Origin: Saccoglossus kowalevskii
Lineage: Eukaryota > Hemichordata > Enteropneusta > Harrimaniidae
Assembly: GCF_000003605.2 (NCBI RefSeq)
Contig: NW_003111976.1
Location: 26,707 to 54,745, forward strand
DNA length: 28,039 nt
Direction of reading: 5' to 3'
In this document: positions 11,017-21,623 of the stretch, piece by piece
Layout of the letters: each line of letters starts with the position of its first letter
How positions within the stretch are numbered: the stretch's first letter is position 1
Position numbers and translations under genes: made by a program
The notes under the pieces: generated by a model
Seen by the model: only the letters and a program-made list of their open reading frames with translations
Database searches by the model: none
What the model was told of the DNA's origin: nothing

Positions 11017-14000
11017 CTAGATATTTCCAAAGAATTTTTTAGAAAATGCAGTATCATATAATTGAAACATTTTGTCAGAGGAAAGTAGCGGTATGTTTAG
11101 AGTTGCTCTTGGCAACGACAAGCAATTTATGCACGTGTTTGCGGTTGGTATAAAAGTTGATGTTACGTCAACGAATTCTATTGACGGTGCAATGCTGAAT
11201 CCTAAGACAGGCTCTTCGTCTGCCCCCGTTACAAACTGAAGGACGTCTGAAAGTGATATAGAATCTCTTCTGCCGCCTGCAAAAATAAATGGATATTACA
11301 AACCACGTTCAATGTATGGCTCGCACAAGCGTCCAAAGCAACACTGCCTACTTATAGTGTGCGCTACTATTCACACAGCTACTGTCTGGACGCCTTCATA
11401 CTCGAGACTATTAGCAATTAGTATTCCAAATGATTATATGATATGTTTGTAATAAGTATAACTCAAATATTTCACTCTCTTTTCACACACTATTCTCTTT
11501 AAACTTACTTGCAACGTCTCTAAGGTATTTCAAAAATACACCATACACAGCGCCCTCCAGTCTCCTGCTATTTGAACCGTCCTCACTGAAAGATGGCGTC
11601 AACAGTGATCTTAACTTTCTGAATGTCATAGCACTTGATGGATTTGGTTGAAGAAGGGACGCAAATGCGGGAATCGATTTACTGAGCTATAAATCAAACA
11701 GAATTATCATTTAATTGTACACATTAAATACACATACATCACGATCGATAACTTAATTGCATTATACATAATAGTTATGTAGATGATCCAGGGTCATGTT
11801 AAGACCTTTTTGGAAAATCCGTGACTTACACCTATCACATTTTATTGTACATACGGTGTATAGTTATTATGCAGTTGCAAATCAATTTCCTAAATTGTTA
11901 TATAGCTACATGTGATAATACCATTGGGTGCCTACCTGATATATTCCTATTTTACTCAGACCCTCACGTAGCTTAATTATGCATGGAGAAGGGTCACTGC
12001 TGATAAGTAGTTCATGGCGTACACCATCTGACATAAAGCGAGGAATTTTTCCATTTTGAAAAATGCTGAGACCTGTAGTATTAAATACTTCTCATTACAG
12101 ACAGACCTGGTGTATATGGGATTTACAACGTGAAATGTGAAGATATAGAGGAACTCAAGGTTACATGCCAAACGTCTTGACACCACCTGATTGATACATG
12201 AAATATGCCAGCTGTAGTGGTAAATCCTTACCCACCTAGTTGTAAACTGGATAAATCAAATGAATCAATCGGGTATGTAACTCGTAAGTATAAATACATA
12301 TACCACATTTGCTAGCTACTATACAACAGAAGAATGTGTTAGCAATATATTTCAATTGAATTACAGTAGTGATTTATGGCACTCACCACAATTATGACTT
12401 GTGCTATGATATGGTGTGTTACCATGATAATTGGTATACATAGAAATTAACTTCATGTCGACAAAACCAACAATAATGAGCCAAGCTACAAACTAACAAC
12501 GAAATCAATGACACCATCTTACACATAACAACACCAACTGTTGAATAATCATCCGCCAAATGCTCTCTCAGGCCATGGTCAAAATATTTAACCTTTATTT
12601 CTTGTAACACATTAGTAAAAAATTCTTTTCGTGGCCCACCATAGTCCTTTGCCTTCTGCAAAAAATAAATAAACACGACACATATACAAATTGTATTGTA
12701 TGTGATTTATTATGAGCCACTCTTAAAACCGTTCAAACCAAGATTGTAATTGTCATATATCATGATTCTATAGTTCACATAGTCTTACCTCGCCATAAAA
12801 ATCGACTTCAAGGGTTTTGCGCAGATCCCGTGATGAAAGAATGCTAACTTCATCAAGTGCTGTTTCCAATAGGTTAAACCTGTCAACGATGATATACGAT
12901 GTGTCTCCTTCACTATATTCATTTATGTTTTCTACTTCCAATGGTCTACCAATCATAACCTTTGATTGGAAATAGCGGAGAATTTCAACCGGATTTGATA
13001 TATTTTTTTCTTCACAATACGTCACCGTTTCCTTTACTATTTCATCAACAAATATATCCCCGTTTTCCTCTTTGTCTATAACAATATCTGTTGTCATATG
13101 TGACGCAGACTGAAAAAAAAAATACAGACGAAAGATCAGAATAGAAATTTATATTCCCTTCCAAATGTAATGTATGTAAGTATAACTGAATTGTAGATAC
13201 CTGAGTTTCTTCTACAGCTGTCGCCACCTGGCTTTGCTGATGAATTTCCACACTCTCGCGTGTACCACGATCGTCAGTTTCTTGACATAGCGCATGTCTA
13301 CCACTCTCTTCGAAGGGTCTACTTGGGGATTCTACCACTTCTATAGTACCAAAATATCGATATATAGACAGTTTATATGTTATCAACAAACTTCGTGTTG
13401 TCCTATGGATAACACTTTCTAAATACACTTAACCGTAGAATGTGCAATTAAGGATGTTCCCATGATATAATTCAATGGATGTGGACGGCGAATGCTTGTA
13501 TATATGCTGCTTCATAGTTTAAGCAAAAAGTGCAAAATTGATTTAAAATAAAACATTGGTTTCAAATTACAAATATGCGTTTTGGTAGAGGGTAAAGTAT
13601 TGTAACACATGGCACATGATAGGGCTGTCACTTGATATTTCCATAGAGAGGTACATTTTTCATTTATTTCAATATATTGTTATTATGAAGCATATCATTA
13701 ATAATGTATATATATCTGATTATACTACCTTAATATTCTATAAAAACATTAAAACCATGTTACCTGTTTTTCCTTTTTCATGATATTTTTGTAGTTTTTG
13801 TGCCAGTTTCTTCAGGGCAATAGCCTCCAATGCTTTCTCCAAAAACAGAGTGTTATCTCTTGTGATGTTTCCCTGATCATGCAGTGTTCTGAATAAATCA
13901 AACGGATGTTCAATGCTTTCCAAAGTTCTTCCTGGTATAACACTAACACAGCGACGCATCATGTCTTTTGTATGACCTACGAAAAACAGTACGAGGACAG

Positions 14001-16148
14001 TTACAACTACAAGATATTGGTACATTATTACCCGTGCGTACCAGTAAATTTTGTTGCCCGCAATCATCGGATATTTGTGTAATTCAAAAGTCACATTAGC
14101 CATCAATACTATGTGCTCTCCTTTGTTTATATGTCATCGCCTGGCAATCGGCTGGACTGAGGAAATAAGCTATATATAGCAGTTTAGGAACTTGTTTAAG
14201 ACGAAATCAAATTCTTGAATGAGGTTTGCTGCATATGTCGGTTGGCATTTGTGTCGCTTACACTGGGGCAATGAGCGCGCGTCTGCCTTAAGCTGTAGAT
14301 GCAGGTTCGTGAGCACGTTGTGAAAGAAACTGGCGACATGAAGTATTAAACACTACTGTATCTATGCCAATATATTCATACTTAACAGCACATTGAACAT
14401 ATATATATTATATTATATTATTATATTATATATATATAATAGGCGGTGTCCTATTCGAAATTCTATGGAATGATTGATTAGTCCGGGGTCCATTCTTTTA
14501 TTACGCATATTAAATGGTCATGCAAATAAACAATTATCTCAGTTGGCCCAGGAAGTGCAAATCTAAACAGCTCTCATAATTGTTTATTTCACGTGAAACT
14601 TTTTTCAATAGTTAACAAAGTAGGGTCCGATAAAAAGCGGTGCAAACGACAATTCAGTTTGATTTATTGGCCGTAATGTATTATTTTGTTTACAGAATAT
14701 ATTAATATTTAATAATCAAAGATAAATTATCGAAGTCAATTCGAAATTAATTCGCATTTTAAGAAAAACTACTGTAAACTACTGTTTCATTCAACCGCAG
14801 ACGAGACGGTTGATAAAAATGGCATCGCAGATGATTAAAACAACATCTCGTTGCCAATTTTGATGTTATTTTCGTGATTTTATGTTTGTGTATTTTGACA
14901 CTGAAAAGTATCTTGCTATTCATTACAATGTTATCAACTGGCAATGTACAGTTATGTTGTGTAAAAAGCTTATTTTAGTATCGTTCACAATGCAAAAAAA
15001 AACACAAAAAAACTCTGAACTCTATCTACCAAAAGAACAAAAGAAATATTGACCACTTTATTTCCTGTACGCGAAAATAAATAAAAATAAAAGTATTTCA
15101 CAGTATGCGACTGGAAGATGTCAGACTAGAAGTTGTTCACATGTTCATGAAATAAGGGTTTAATACGTTTATTTATCATTTAAAATGTATAGTTTTCGTG
15201 TGTTTTGTCTTTTTCCACTACGCATTGCATGCTGACACCGTCTACCTCTAGTTGATCGCACTTGAGATAAGTAAAATAGGGAGCCAGGACAAACCACCAC
15301 ACGCACTGATGCACATATCATCAACAGTAACTTGTCAATCAAAGAGGAACGAAACAAACTCTCGGGATATTTAAAGCGCGAGGGTCGTCACCTGTGCACT
15401 CGCGGGAATTGAGTCCCAAGCGACAATAACAACACACGCTAAAAACGCAAAGGCTCATGGGTAGACGCATATTTGTAAACAAAGACACGCTATGGTCATG
15501 CGCAGGTGACGACTCCCTCTCTTTAATTACATACGCTTACCTCGGTTACTAAATTTTAAATTTGTTTAGTATGCTCCACAATTGGTAAGCTCTGAAATGT
15601 TGATAGTCTCTAACCAAGTACCCACGAACCTACATCTTTACCTTAATTTGCATAAGACCGCCAATCATTTGACATAATTTCGAATAGGTCGCCGCCTTTG
15701 CGAGCACTCATAATTACACGTTTGTCTAATGTTTGATGTGATTGTTAATTTGGATATTAAGTTTGCGTGGGGGTATTTCCTTGTAGAATCAGTAAGTCCA
15801 CGTAATGTCAGCGCTACTTAACGATAAGTACATAACCAACACTGACAATGGAGTGTGACCCAGTGAATTCTGTACAAGTAGTGGCAACACGCAATAAATA
15901 ATAGTTATGTAAACCACACCCATGGAATTTAGTGAGGCAAATGGTGGCTGTTCAGACATAGCGTCATCAACAACAACACAAGCGTGATTGTAGCCTAAAT
16001 CATTTACGGGCCATGTGTCTCGCTTTTCCGGGGAGTTATCATTGCACAGTTAATTGTGTCACTTACTTTCTGTCATATCCATAGCAACGTCGTTCAGAAG
16101 CTCGTAAAACGGGTCAAATTCGTATGAAGCGTTCCTCAAGGCAGCCAT
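11017..16148 (-). CDS. DED-HECT protein: FADD-like death effector domain joined to a G2E3-like HECT ubiquitin ligase
   Basis: Eight exons: 16067-16148, 13764-13976, 13201-13340, 12789-13109, 12523-12655, 11936-12072, 11509-11686, 11017-11276. Every boundary is GT-AG and junction phases agree (1,1,0,0,1,0,1), giving 487 residues ending in TAG. The start ATG at 16148 lies in CAAGATGG and is the only ATG in the open frame. Residues about 9-95 form a DED: FDPFYELLNDV as in the FADD start, then VIPGRTLESI, DLFRTLHDQG and DNTLFLEKAL. Residues 100-145 are a charged linker. From about 185 a G2E3-like HECT follows: GRPLEVEN, LEVDFYGE, KDYGGPRKEFF, KYFDHGLRE, SIFQNGKIPRF, VTGADEEPVLGFS, and NTCINCLSLPR with the predicted catalytic Cys at 450. 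HECT enzymes pass ubiquitin from an E2 through a cysteine thioester; DEDs assemble homotypically in apoptotic and immune complexes. No transmembrane segment is visible, so it is probably cytosolic. A transcript is needed for confirmation. Confidence 0.9.
14397..14442. repeat. AT-only simple repeat
   Basis: Irregular ATATAT/TATTATAT run of about 46 bp, intronic. Confidence 0.8.
15371..15526. mobile_element. MITE copy 3, TTAA target duplication intact
   Basis: The left end TTAAAGCGCGAGGGTCGTCA and the reverse complement of the right end (TTAAAGAGAGGGAGTCGTCA) form a terminal inverted repeat, with perfect TTAA at both ends (15371-15374, 15523-15526). The interior shares ACACACGCTAAAAACGCAAA with copy 1, and the two differ by small indels. 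It sits in intron 1 of the DED-HECT gene and is non-coding. Confidence 0.8.
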
Positions 16149-16236
16149 CTTGCCTGTGGCCCCACGTCTGCGTAGTTGTTGATGAGACGAGCTCTTGTGG
16201 ACTTTGTACTTTTTCCGGTTTGCGTGTACTGACCCA

Positions 16237-16244
16237 TTATATAC
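16237..16244 (-). promoter_or_regulatory. TATA-like element upstream of the DED-HECT gene
   Basis: Minus-strand TATATAAT lies about 90 bp upstream of the ATG at 16148, which would place a start site near 16205-16215 and leave a short 5' UTR in an open, stop-free stretch. Position supports the call; no other promoter element was assigned. Confidence 0.45.
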
Positions 16245-16932
16245 GGTTACATAGCCCAACAAAAATAAAAGCCGTTTCTTTTAAATGAACTTTAGAATTT
16301 GCATGTTCCTAACGTTTCTGACAATGACACTGACGAATCTTATAGCTACGACATGTATTCACACTGTATTAGACAATATATGTATATATATTTTCACTTT
16401 CTCGCATATAGATGTCATATTTTCTGCATACTATTGTAATACATTGAATAGATCTAAGCTACATGTAGCATATCACACCTGGGCCTTGTAATATGTCAGG
16501 TCGTAACTCTCACTACTTTAAATAAGAGTTGAATCATTCATTGCATGGATGCACTTTATTTACCCAACTAACAACAACCACAGACAACAAGGTTGTACCC
16601 AGCATGCAATGCCCTCGGGCAAACTCAATGTATCCCACCTTTCTTTGTTTGAATGAAAAGTATATATGTATTATGTCAAACTTAACAAAACGTGTAGAAC
16701 TTGATCACAGTTTTTTGAGAGACTGAATACTCGGCAAAACATTTATTACCTCATAAAATATTCGCATATTATATCGAAATGGTGTCACTATCGCAATAGA
16801 TGCTGAAAAGCCAGGGTTAGAAAAATTGTAATAGTAATACAACATAGATTAACACAGATTATTACGTTTTGCAATATATATTATGTAATACAATGGATTG
16901 GTGTTATTGCTGCATAACCAGCATTCCATCAT

Positions 16933-16970
<38 letters not shown>

Positions 16971-17829
16971 TGGAAGGTAGTCGATTATTCCAGGTGAGAG
17001 TGCTCAATACTAAACGATGAGTTTGTAGAGCAGATTTACATACGTGGACAGAGAAATTAAGACACGACTACATGAGTAAAGTTCACTCTACAGTACTGTT
17101 TCGTAAGGTACATGGAGTACCTCACTCATCAGGAGTTAAGACTTAAGTTAAGTACCTTATATATATACATGTATATATATATAAGACATTCCAACATATA
17201 AGACATTTGTCACCATATCTGGGTCAGAATCACATGTATTTTATTGTCAGGTATAACGCACCACGTATCAGCAAATCATATGAGCAGATTCGCGCTAAGC
17301 AAGTTATGATGTTTAATATAGTAAACATACAATGTTACTCAATCGACATTAACAGTCATAAACAGTGGAATGAAATGTTCAATAATGCACAAACATATAA
17401 GAGACTACTGATAGAGCCTTGTTTGTTTAACAGAGTACAAGATATTAATGTCAATATTAACTGACATAACTTACTTGGCTTGTCCTCTCCTAGTAGACCG
17501 TTGCGCCATGTCACTTAGAAGCAGTGACTGTTACTCGTCACAACGATGACGCTCCACATCACGATTGGAGGACATAACTCTATCCTTTGGTCACCCGACA
17601 TGCAAAAAGGGCTTTTTAGTCTGTGTAAAATACTAAGCATGTCGGCAATATTGTTTCTTTCTGGGTATATTTGATAGACACGTAGCAAGTACCACAATTT
17701 TTACACGATTCGCATGCTATACGTGTATCTTTAGTATTTCATTTGTGCCAAATCATTGGAAATTCACTTTAGCAAATTATATTCCAATGTACTACATGGA
17801 CGAGTCTTTGTCGTGTTTCTTTACGTTAT
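16245..17829. other. Intergenic, repeat-rich, no supported gene
   Basis: Short frames at 16285-16491, 16529-16726 and 17207-17464 lack motifs and splice support. The stretch includes a CA/TA microsatellite (about 16932-16970) and a palindromic TATATACATGTATATA block (about 17158-17182). It also has a direct pair of ATATAAGACATT words near 17180-17205, and a segment around 17075-17150 that resembles dispersed repeats I cannot name. Confidence 0.45.
16932..16970. repeat. (CA)n(TA)n microsatellite
   Basis: Seven or so CA units run directly into about twelve TA units. Confidence 0.9.
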
Positions 17830-18263
17830 TGTTTATTAACAATTCGGAAAGTCATCACCAGGACAATCCAGACATTTATAAACTCTTGCCTACGAAGAAT
17901 ATTAAGAATATGGTATCCAGATGTGATCACAAACCATGAGTTATGGGAAAGAACAAATCAGCAGCCCATAAAACAGGAAATACTACAGAGACGCTGGCGA
18001 TGGCTAGGACACACCCTTCGAAAACCAACCCAAAACATCACAAGGTCGGCACTCAGCTGGAACCCACAGGGCAAACGGAAACGGGGCCGTCCAAGAAGTA
18101 CCTGACGACGGGGCCTAGAGGCTAATGTCCGGAAGTTGGGCTATACCTGGAGGGAAGTGGAGCGTCTGGCACAAGACCGGCCTGGTTGGAGAAATCTTGT
18201 TGATGGCCTATGTCCCAGGAGAGACGATAGGCATAAGTAAGTATGTAAGTAAGTAACAATTGG
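17830..18263 (+). mobile_element. 5'-truncated RTE-like LINE, reverse-transcriptase C-terminus
   Basis: One plus frame reads [19 protein letters not shown], then [28 protein letters not shown], and ends GWRNLVDGLCPRRDD before TAA at 18238-18240. This series is characteristic of the C-terminal tail of non-LTR reverse transcriptase polyproteins of the RTE type. The tryptophan codon expected after GRPRST is TGA (about 18103-18105), so the copy is dead. The coding end is followed by a (GTAA)n-like tail to about 18257, as expected at a LINE 3' end. The 5' limit is approximate and the clade is tentative. Confidence 0.75.
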
Positions 18264-19447
18264 GACTATGGGATTGTAATGATCTTTATTGACGTACAGT
18301 CACCTGTCGCTACCACAGCAACACAACGCACACATAAGCACTTTCGTTCTCATTATTGCAGCTAACATAGGAAGAAACGCATAGAAATGACACGGAATAT
18401 ACTGTGACAAATCCCCTACTTAATAATACAAGAAGGTGATTAAACACATACACATGAAAGAAACGCATATCAAATATAAATATATTGTCAGTATTAGGAA
18501 AATATACACAACATGTGATTGCAAAAATAACAACACGTAGTATTTACTCAATTATAGCAAACATTTGGGTATATATCTTTGATTTCAGGCGCAAATAGTA
18601 TAGAGTTCACAAATACAACTATACTTGTTTTTATATGTCCATGGATTCATCCCCATCTTTTCCCTCTCGATTTCTAAAAATAAAATATATGTGACATGGA
18701 TTCCCGACATAAATGAGGAGTGTCAGCCAAAATAATACTGTAGAACACGTTGAAATAGCTGCATGCAGTTTTAGCGTATTTGAATCTTGGCATGAAATAA
18801 CAGAATCCTAGTATAGTGTTCACTATCTCCCTGTGAGAATATTAGCTACATTAAATTAGCTACATCTTGAATTAGCGACATTACAGATTAGCTTAAATAA
18901 CATGCTAGCTAAAAAGACATGTTTTGCAGTATATTCTAGATCCATGTTGTGCTTAGGTATATCTGTTATTGAGTTTCACGCCGTCGAGCAGGGAGAGACC
19001 CAAGTAGGGGATTTCCCGGACCACGTGACTCAGGTCAATCATCTACGGCAGCATAGCGTTGCAGGCGGATCGAAAATAAAACAGGGGTGGAATTATTCTA
19101 CCCCGTTGCGGTACGCTCATTCCTTGAGTTTTGGTATTGTTAGCGTCTACTCAGGTCGTGTTTAATCACCAAATGAAACATGCGTTATTATACACACATG
19201 AGTCAGTGTTCATTATGACATACAAAGCGGAAATGCGACTTCGACATATTTCAAAATATTTCTTAATTTGACTTAATATTGGTATACATAAAATAAAAAA
19301 ATAACATATATAAAAACGCTATACCCATTATATATCACGAATATATGGACATTAATAACTTTAGGGATATATTGGCCAACCATAACAACGTTTTCACGAT
19401 GAATGAATTACGATTATTATATAATATTTGTTATATACTAGAAAACA
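18264..19447. other. Intergenic, no supported gene
   Basis: AT-rich sequence with one compositionally distinct, more GC-rich block at about 18975-19130. That block contains CACGTGAC and an 87-codon plus frame (18902-19165), which I do not recognise. Nothing else was seen. Confidence 0.45.
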
Positions 19448-19744
19448 TCAAATGCTATTAAATATAATCAAAGTTATTACAAGGATACCGCAAAGTATGC
19501 ACTCAGACAGTACGCCGTCGCTGCGCGTCGTTCCATACTTCCGCTGTACTGTCTTCGTGCATTCTTGTCGGTATCCTCGCAATAACAATAACCTCATATT
19601 ACAACTTGAGTATTTGATCCATGAATAGACAATAGGGTTATAACAGGAAGACAACATTACGTTCTTGAACACATAAAATCCAAATCTCTTGTACACATAT
19701 TCAGTCCTATATTGACTCAGAATCCGGCTGCAGGATATTGTATA
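19448..19744 (-). pseudogene. Class A GPCR TM7 / C-terminus-like fragment
   Basis: The minus frame contains FGFYVFKNVMLSSC followed by YNPIVYSW and a basic, leucine-rich helix-8-like stretch (MRLLLLRGYRQ), ending in a stop at 19448. NPxxY at the end of a hydrophobic segment, followed directly by a short basic helix, is the hallmark of rhodopsin-family TM7. The frame is closed on its 5' side by TAA at 19745-19747. The same frame further upstream is hydrophobic but shows no clear CWxP. I found no TM1-TM5 or DRY motif, so it is probably a remnant. A last exon of a spliced gene is the alternative. Confidence 0.45.
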
Positions 19745-19870
19745 TTATCCCAACACAATTCTATGGGACATAATGCAGGCAGCAGCGGAGACCAATATAC
19801 CTATAATATAACCGTTCAAGCATATTTAATAGTATTTCTTTAAGGTGTAGGACAGATTATCACCTCCAAC

Positions 19871-20054
19871 CGCCATCATCATCGTCGTCCTCAGATAAAA
19901 GTCATAATTGTCGGTATTTAGCATTATGCTATGTATGAATATACGAATTGGTTCAGTACACTTTGACACACTGAACTCAAACCACACCACATCTAAATCT
20001 AACATACCTAATGCACAGCGATGTATACTTATCACGCCAGATTCCATGTCTGAC
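19871..20054 (-). other. Possible additional phase-1 exon of the scavenger-receptor-like locus
   Basis: Minus-strand acceptor ATGCCTACTACAG opens a frame at about 20054 in phase 1, the phase used by the neighbouring domain exons. The frame includes MESGVISIHRC and DVVWFEFSVSKC and reaches a possible phase-1 donor GGAG|GTGATA near 19871. I recognise no domain. A plus-strand frame overlapping it has a hydrophobic stretch but no splice or start support. Low confidence. Confidence 0.2.
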
Positions 20055-20718
20055 ACTGTAGTAGGCATAGTAATCTCTATATTTGTAGGTGTAACCAGTG
20101 TCGTTGGTTCTTACGTGTATAAGAAAAAATATATCGTATTATATTTATCAGGTGATAATCCCTTTGAAGCCAAAGTCATCTTTTGTCGAAAAAAAAAACC
20201 CACGTACATGTTTCAAAAGATCTGTAGCCAATACAATACACTATGTCCATTTGGTTCAAAGTTCTAATAAAAACATATAAATATTGGCAATACGTTGCAC
20301 CGACATTTAGTCGGGAACAATTATGCCACCAAATGGTTAACATAAACGCGAGTAATCTATACTAGTGTATATGTATCCACAAGTTCTATACTCAGTCTAT
20401 TACTGTAATATTGGAATGTGTGTGCTAGCATAATCTAACCATGCTATAAAGACAGGGACGAGGGATACTCTATATGTAGCCTAGCTCATCTCAACAATGA
20501 TCGCTATTCGTGGAATATTCCTATAAAATAAACATATTGACTGGAATTTGTGTAATCACATAACAAACACTCAACTAACTTCCATGTTTCTTAAAAGTTA
20601 ACACATCTAACATCGCAGACACTCAATCCAGTAGCTGATCTGGTACATTTATACGTTAAATGTGTATCCTCGTAAATGAATCAATATGCATGTATCACAC
20701 CAACGGGATTATACCAAC

Positions 20719-20928
20719 CTGCACATACAGGAAACTTAAAGCTCCACTGGCCATCACTTAGGCAGGTTATAACACGTTCTCCAGTCAACACATACCCCTT
20801 AACACAGGAAAATGTGATGTAGTCGCCAGGATAGTAATTTTCAGCGCAAGATAGTGACGGACTCATTATACGATTTTCATCCAAGTATAGTATTGTACAC
20901 ACTGTGACGTCATTTGTCACTGGAATGG
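20719..20928 (-). CDS. CCP/sushi domain exon, intact
   Basis: Acceptor ATTCTCAACAG ends at 20929 and donor GCAG|GTTGG follows 20719. The exon is 210 nt, phase 1 at both ends, with no stop. The translation has the four sushi cysteines in order (VTVC, ITFSC, RVITC, FPVC) with the expected GYVLTG and DGQW between the third region and the last cysteine. An extra cysteine lies in SLSC. Sushi modules are extracellular protein-binding domains, common in complement and adhesion proteins. It is the most downstream recognised exon of the minus-strand SRCR-WSC-CUB-CCP locus. Confidence 0.8.
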
Positions 20929-21298
20929 CTGTTGAGAATAAGAGATGTGTCATTGATTGCTTTCACGGGAAAGAAAACGTAACAGAGGATAAATTATCAT
21001 GATATGTCTGCAAACACGTGCAGGCTATATCACTCCAATATTGAGTGTTCTAAACAACAAACATTTCTAAACCACCGCCAAAAACGTCGGAGATATGTGC
21101 TATATCATGGTAAATTTGAGATGAGATTTTTCAAAGAAACTGCGCGCTTAAGATTATATAATATAAACAATAATATAAAAGACGAAGATAAAATCTGAAC
21201 ATTTGTTGTATAAAATATACGGTTAGTAGATATTATTTATAAATAACGTTTGTTAGATTTTAAATATTGTTTAAAAAATTTGTAAAACGGACACCCAC

Positions 21299-21623
21299 AT
21301 TTATATTTCGCAAAGAGTCCGTAGTCTCGATCACCTTCTATTTAATTCATCCACAGCATGTTGGATGAACTGTTGACTTTAATTTCGTCTCCTATATAGT
21401 TCCCATGATATATCGTTGACGCTGTATCATCTCCACCATCTCGAACTTGCAGACTACCCAAAAAAACTATAAATAATATATACGACATCAAGTTCTATGA
21501 TATGATCTTCAGCGGTAGTTATTATCCACACACAGTTTTGTTGTTTGTTTATACCGGGGAAGTTTGGTGAGTAGATGTAACCACAGCGATCCGTCAGATT
21601 CCTACTGCATGCTCCTACTGTTG
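21299..21623 (-). pseudogene. CUB domain exon with frame change and stop
   Basis: Acceptor TATCTTCACAG ends at 21624; donor AAAT|GTGGGT follows 21299. The first half reads ACSRNLTDRCGYIYSPNFPG, CVWIITTAEDHIIELDV, typical of CUB. It then hits TAG just after a run of seven T. The second half resumes in another frame as SLQVRDGGDDT, SSSNMLWMN, then TAA, then YGLFAKY, the usual CUB ending. Exon length (325 nt) is incompatible with the phase-1/phase-1 frame, confirming an indel. The central stretch with the usual CxxD pair also seems deleted. Confidence 0.75.

Larger units (their letters stand above)
13977..16066 (-). other. First intron of the DED-HECT gene
   Basis: A 2,090-nt phase-1 intron that splits the DED between its first and second helices. 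The donor is GAAA|GTAAGTG and the acceptor TTTTTCGTAG. It contains MITE copy 3 (15371-15526), an AT-only simple repeat (about 14397-14442) and otherwise unremarkable AT-rich sequence. Confidence 0.8.

Noticed and set aside
17207-17464. 85-codon plus frame next to the TA palindrome
   Set aside because: No recognisable domain; lies inside repeat-rich sequence.
19908-20267. 119-codon plus frame with a hydrophobic stretch followed by KKK
   Set aside because: No start context, splice or domain support; overlaps an antisense frame with better splice borders. The transmembrane look may be chance in AT-rich DNA.
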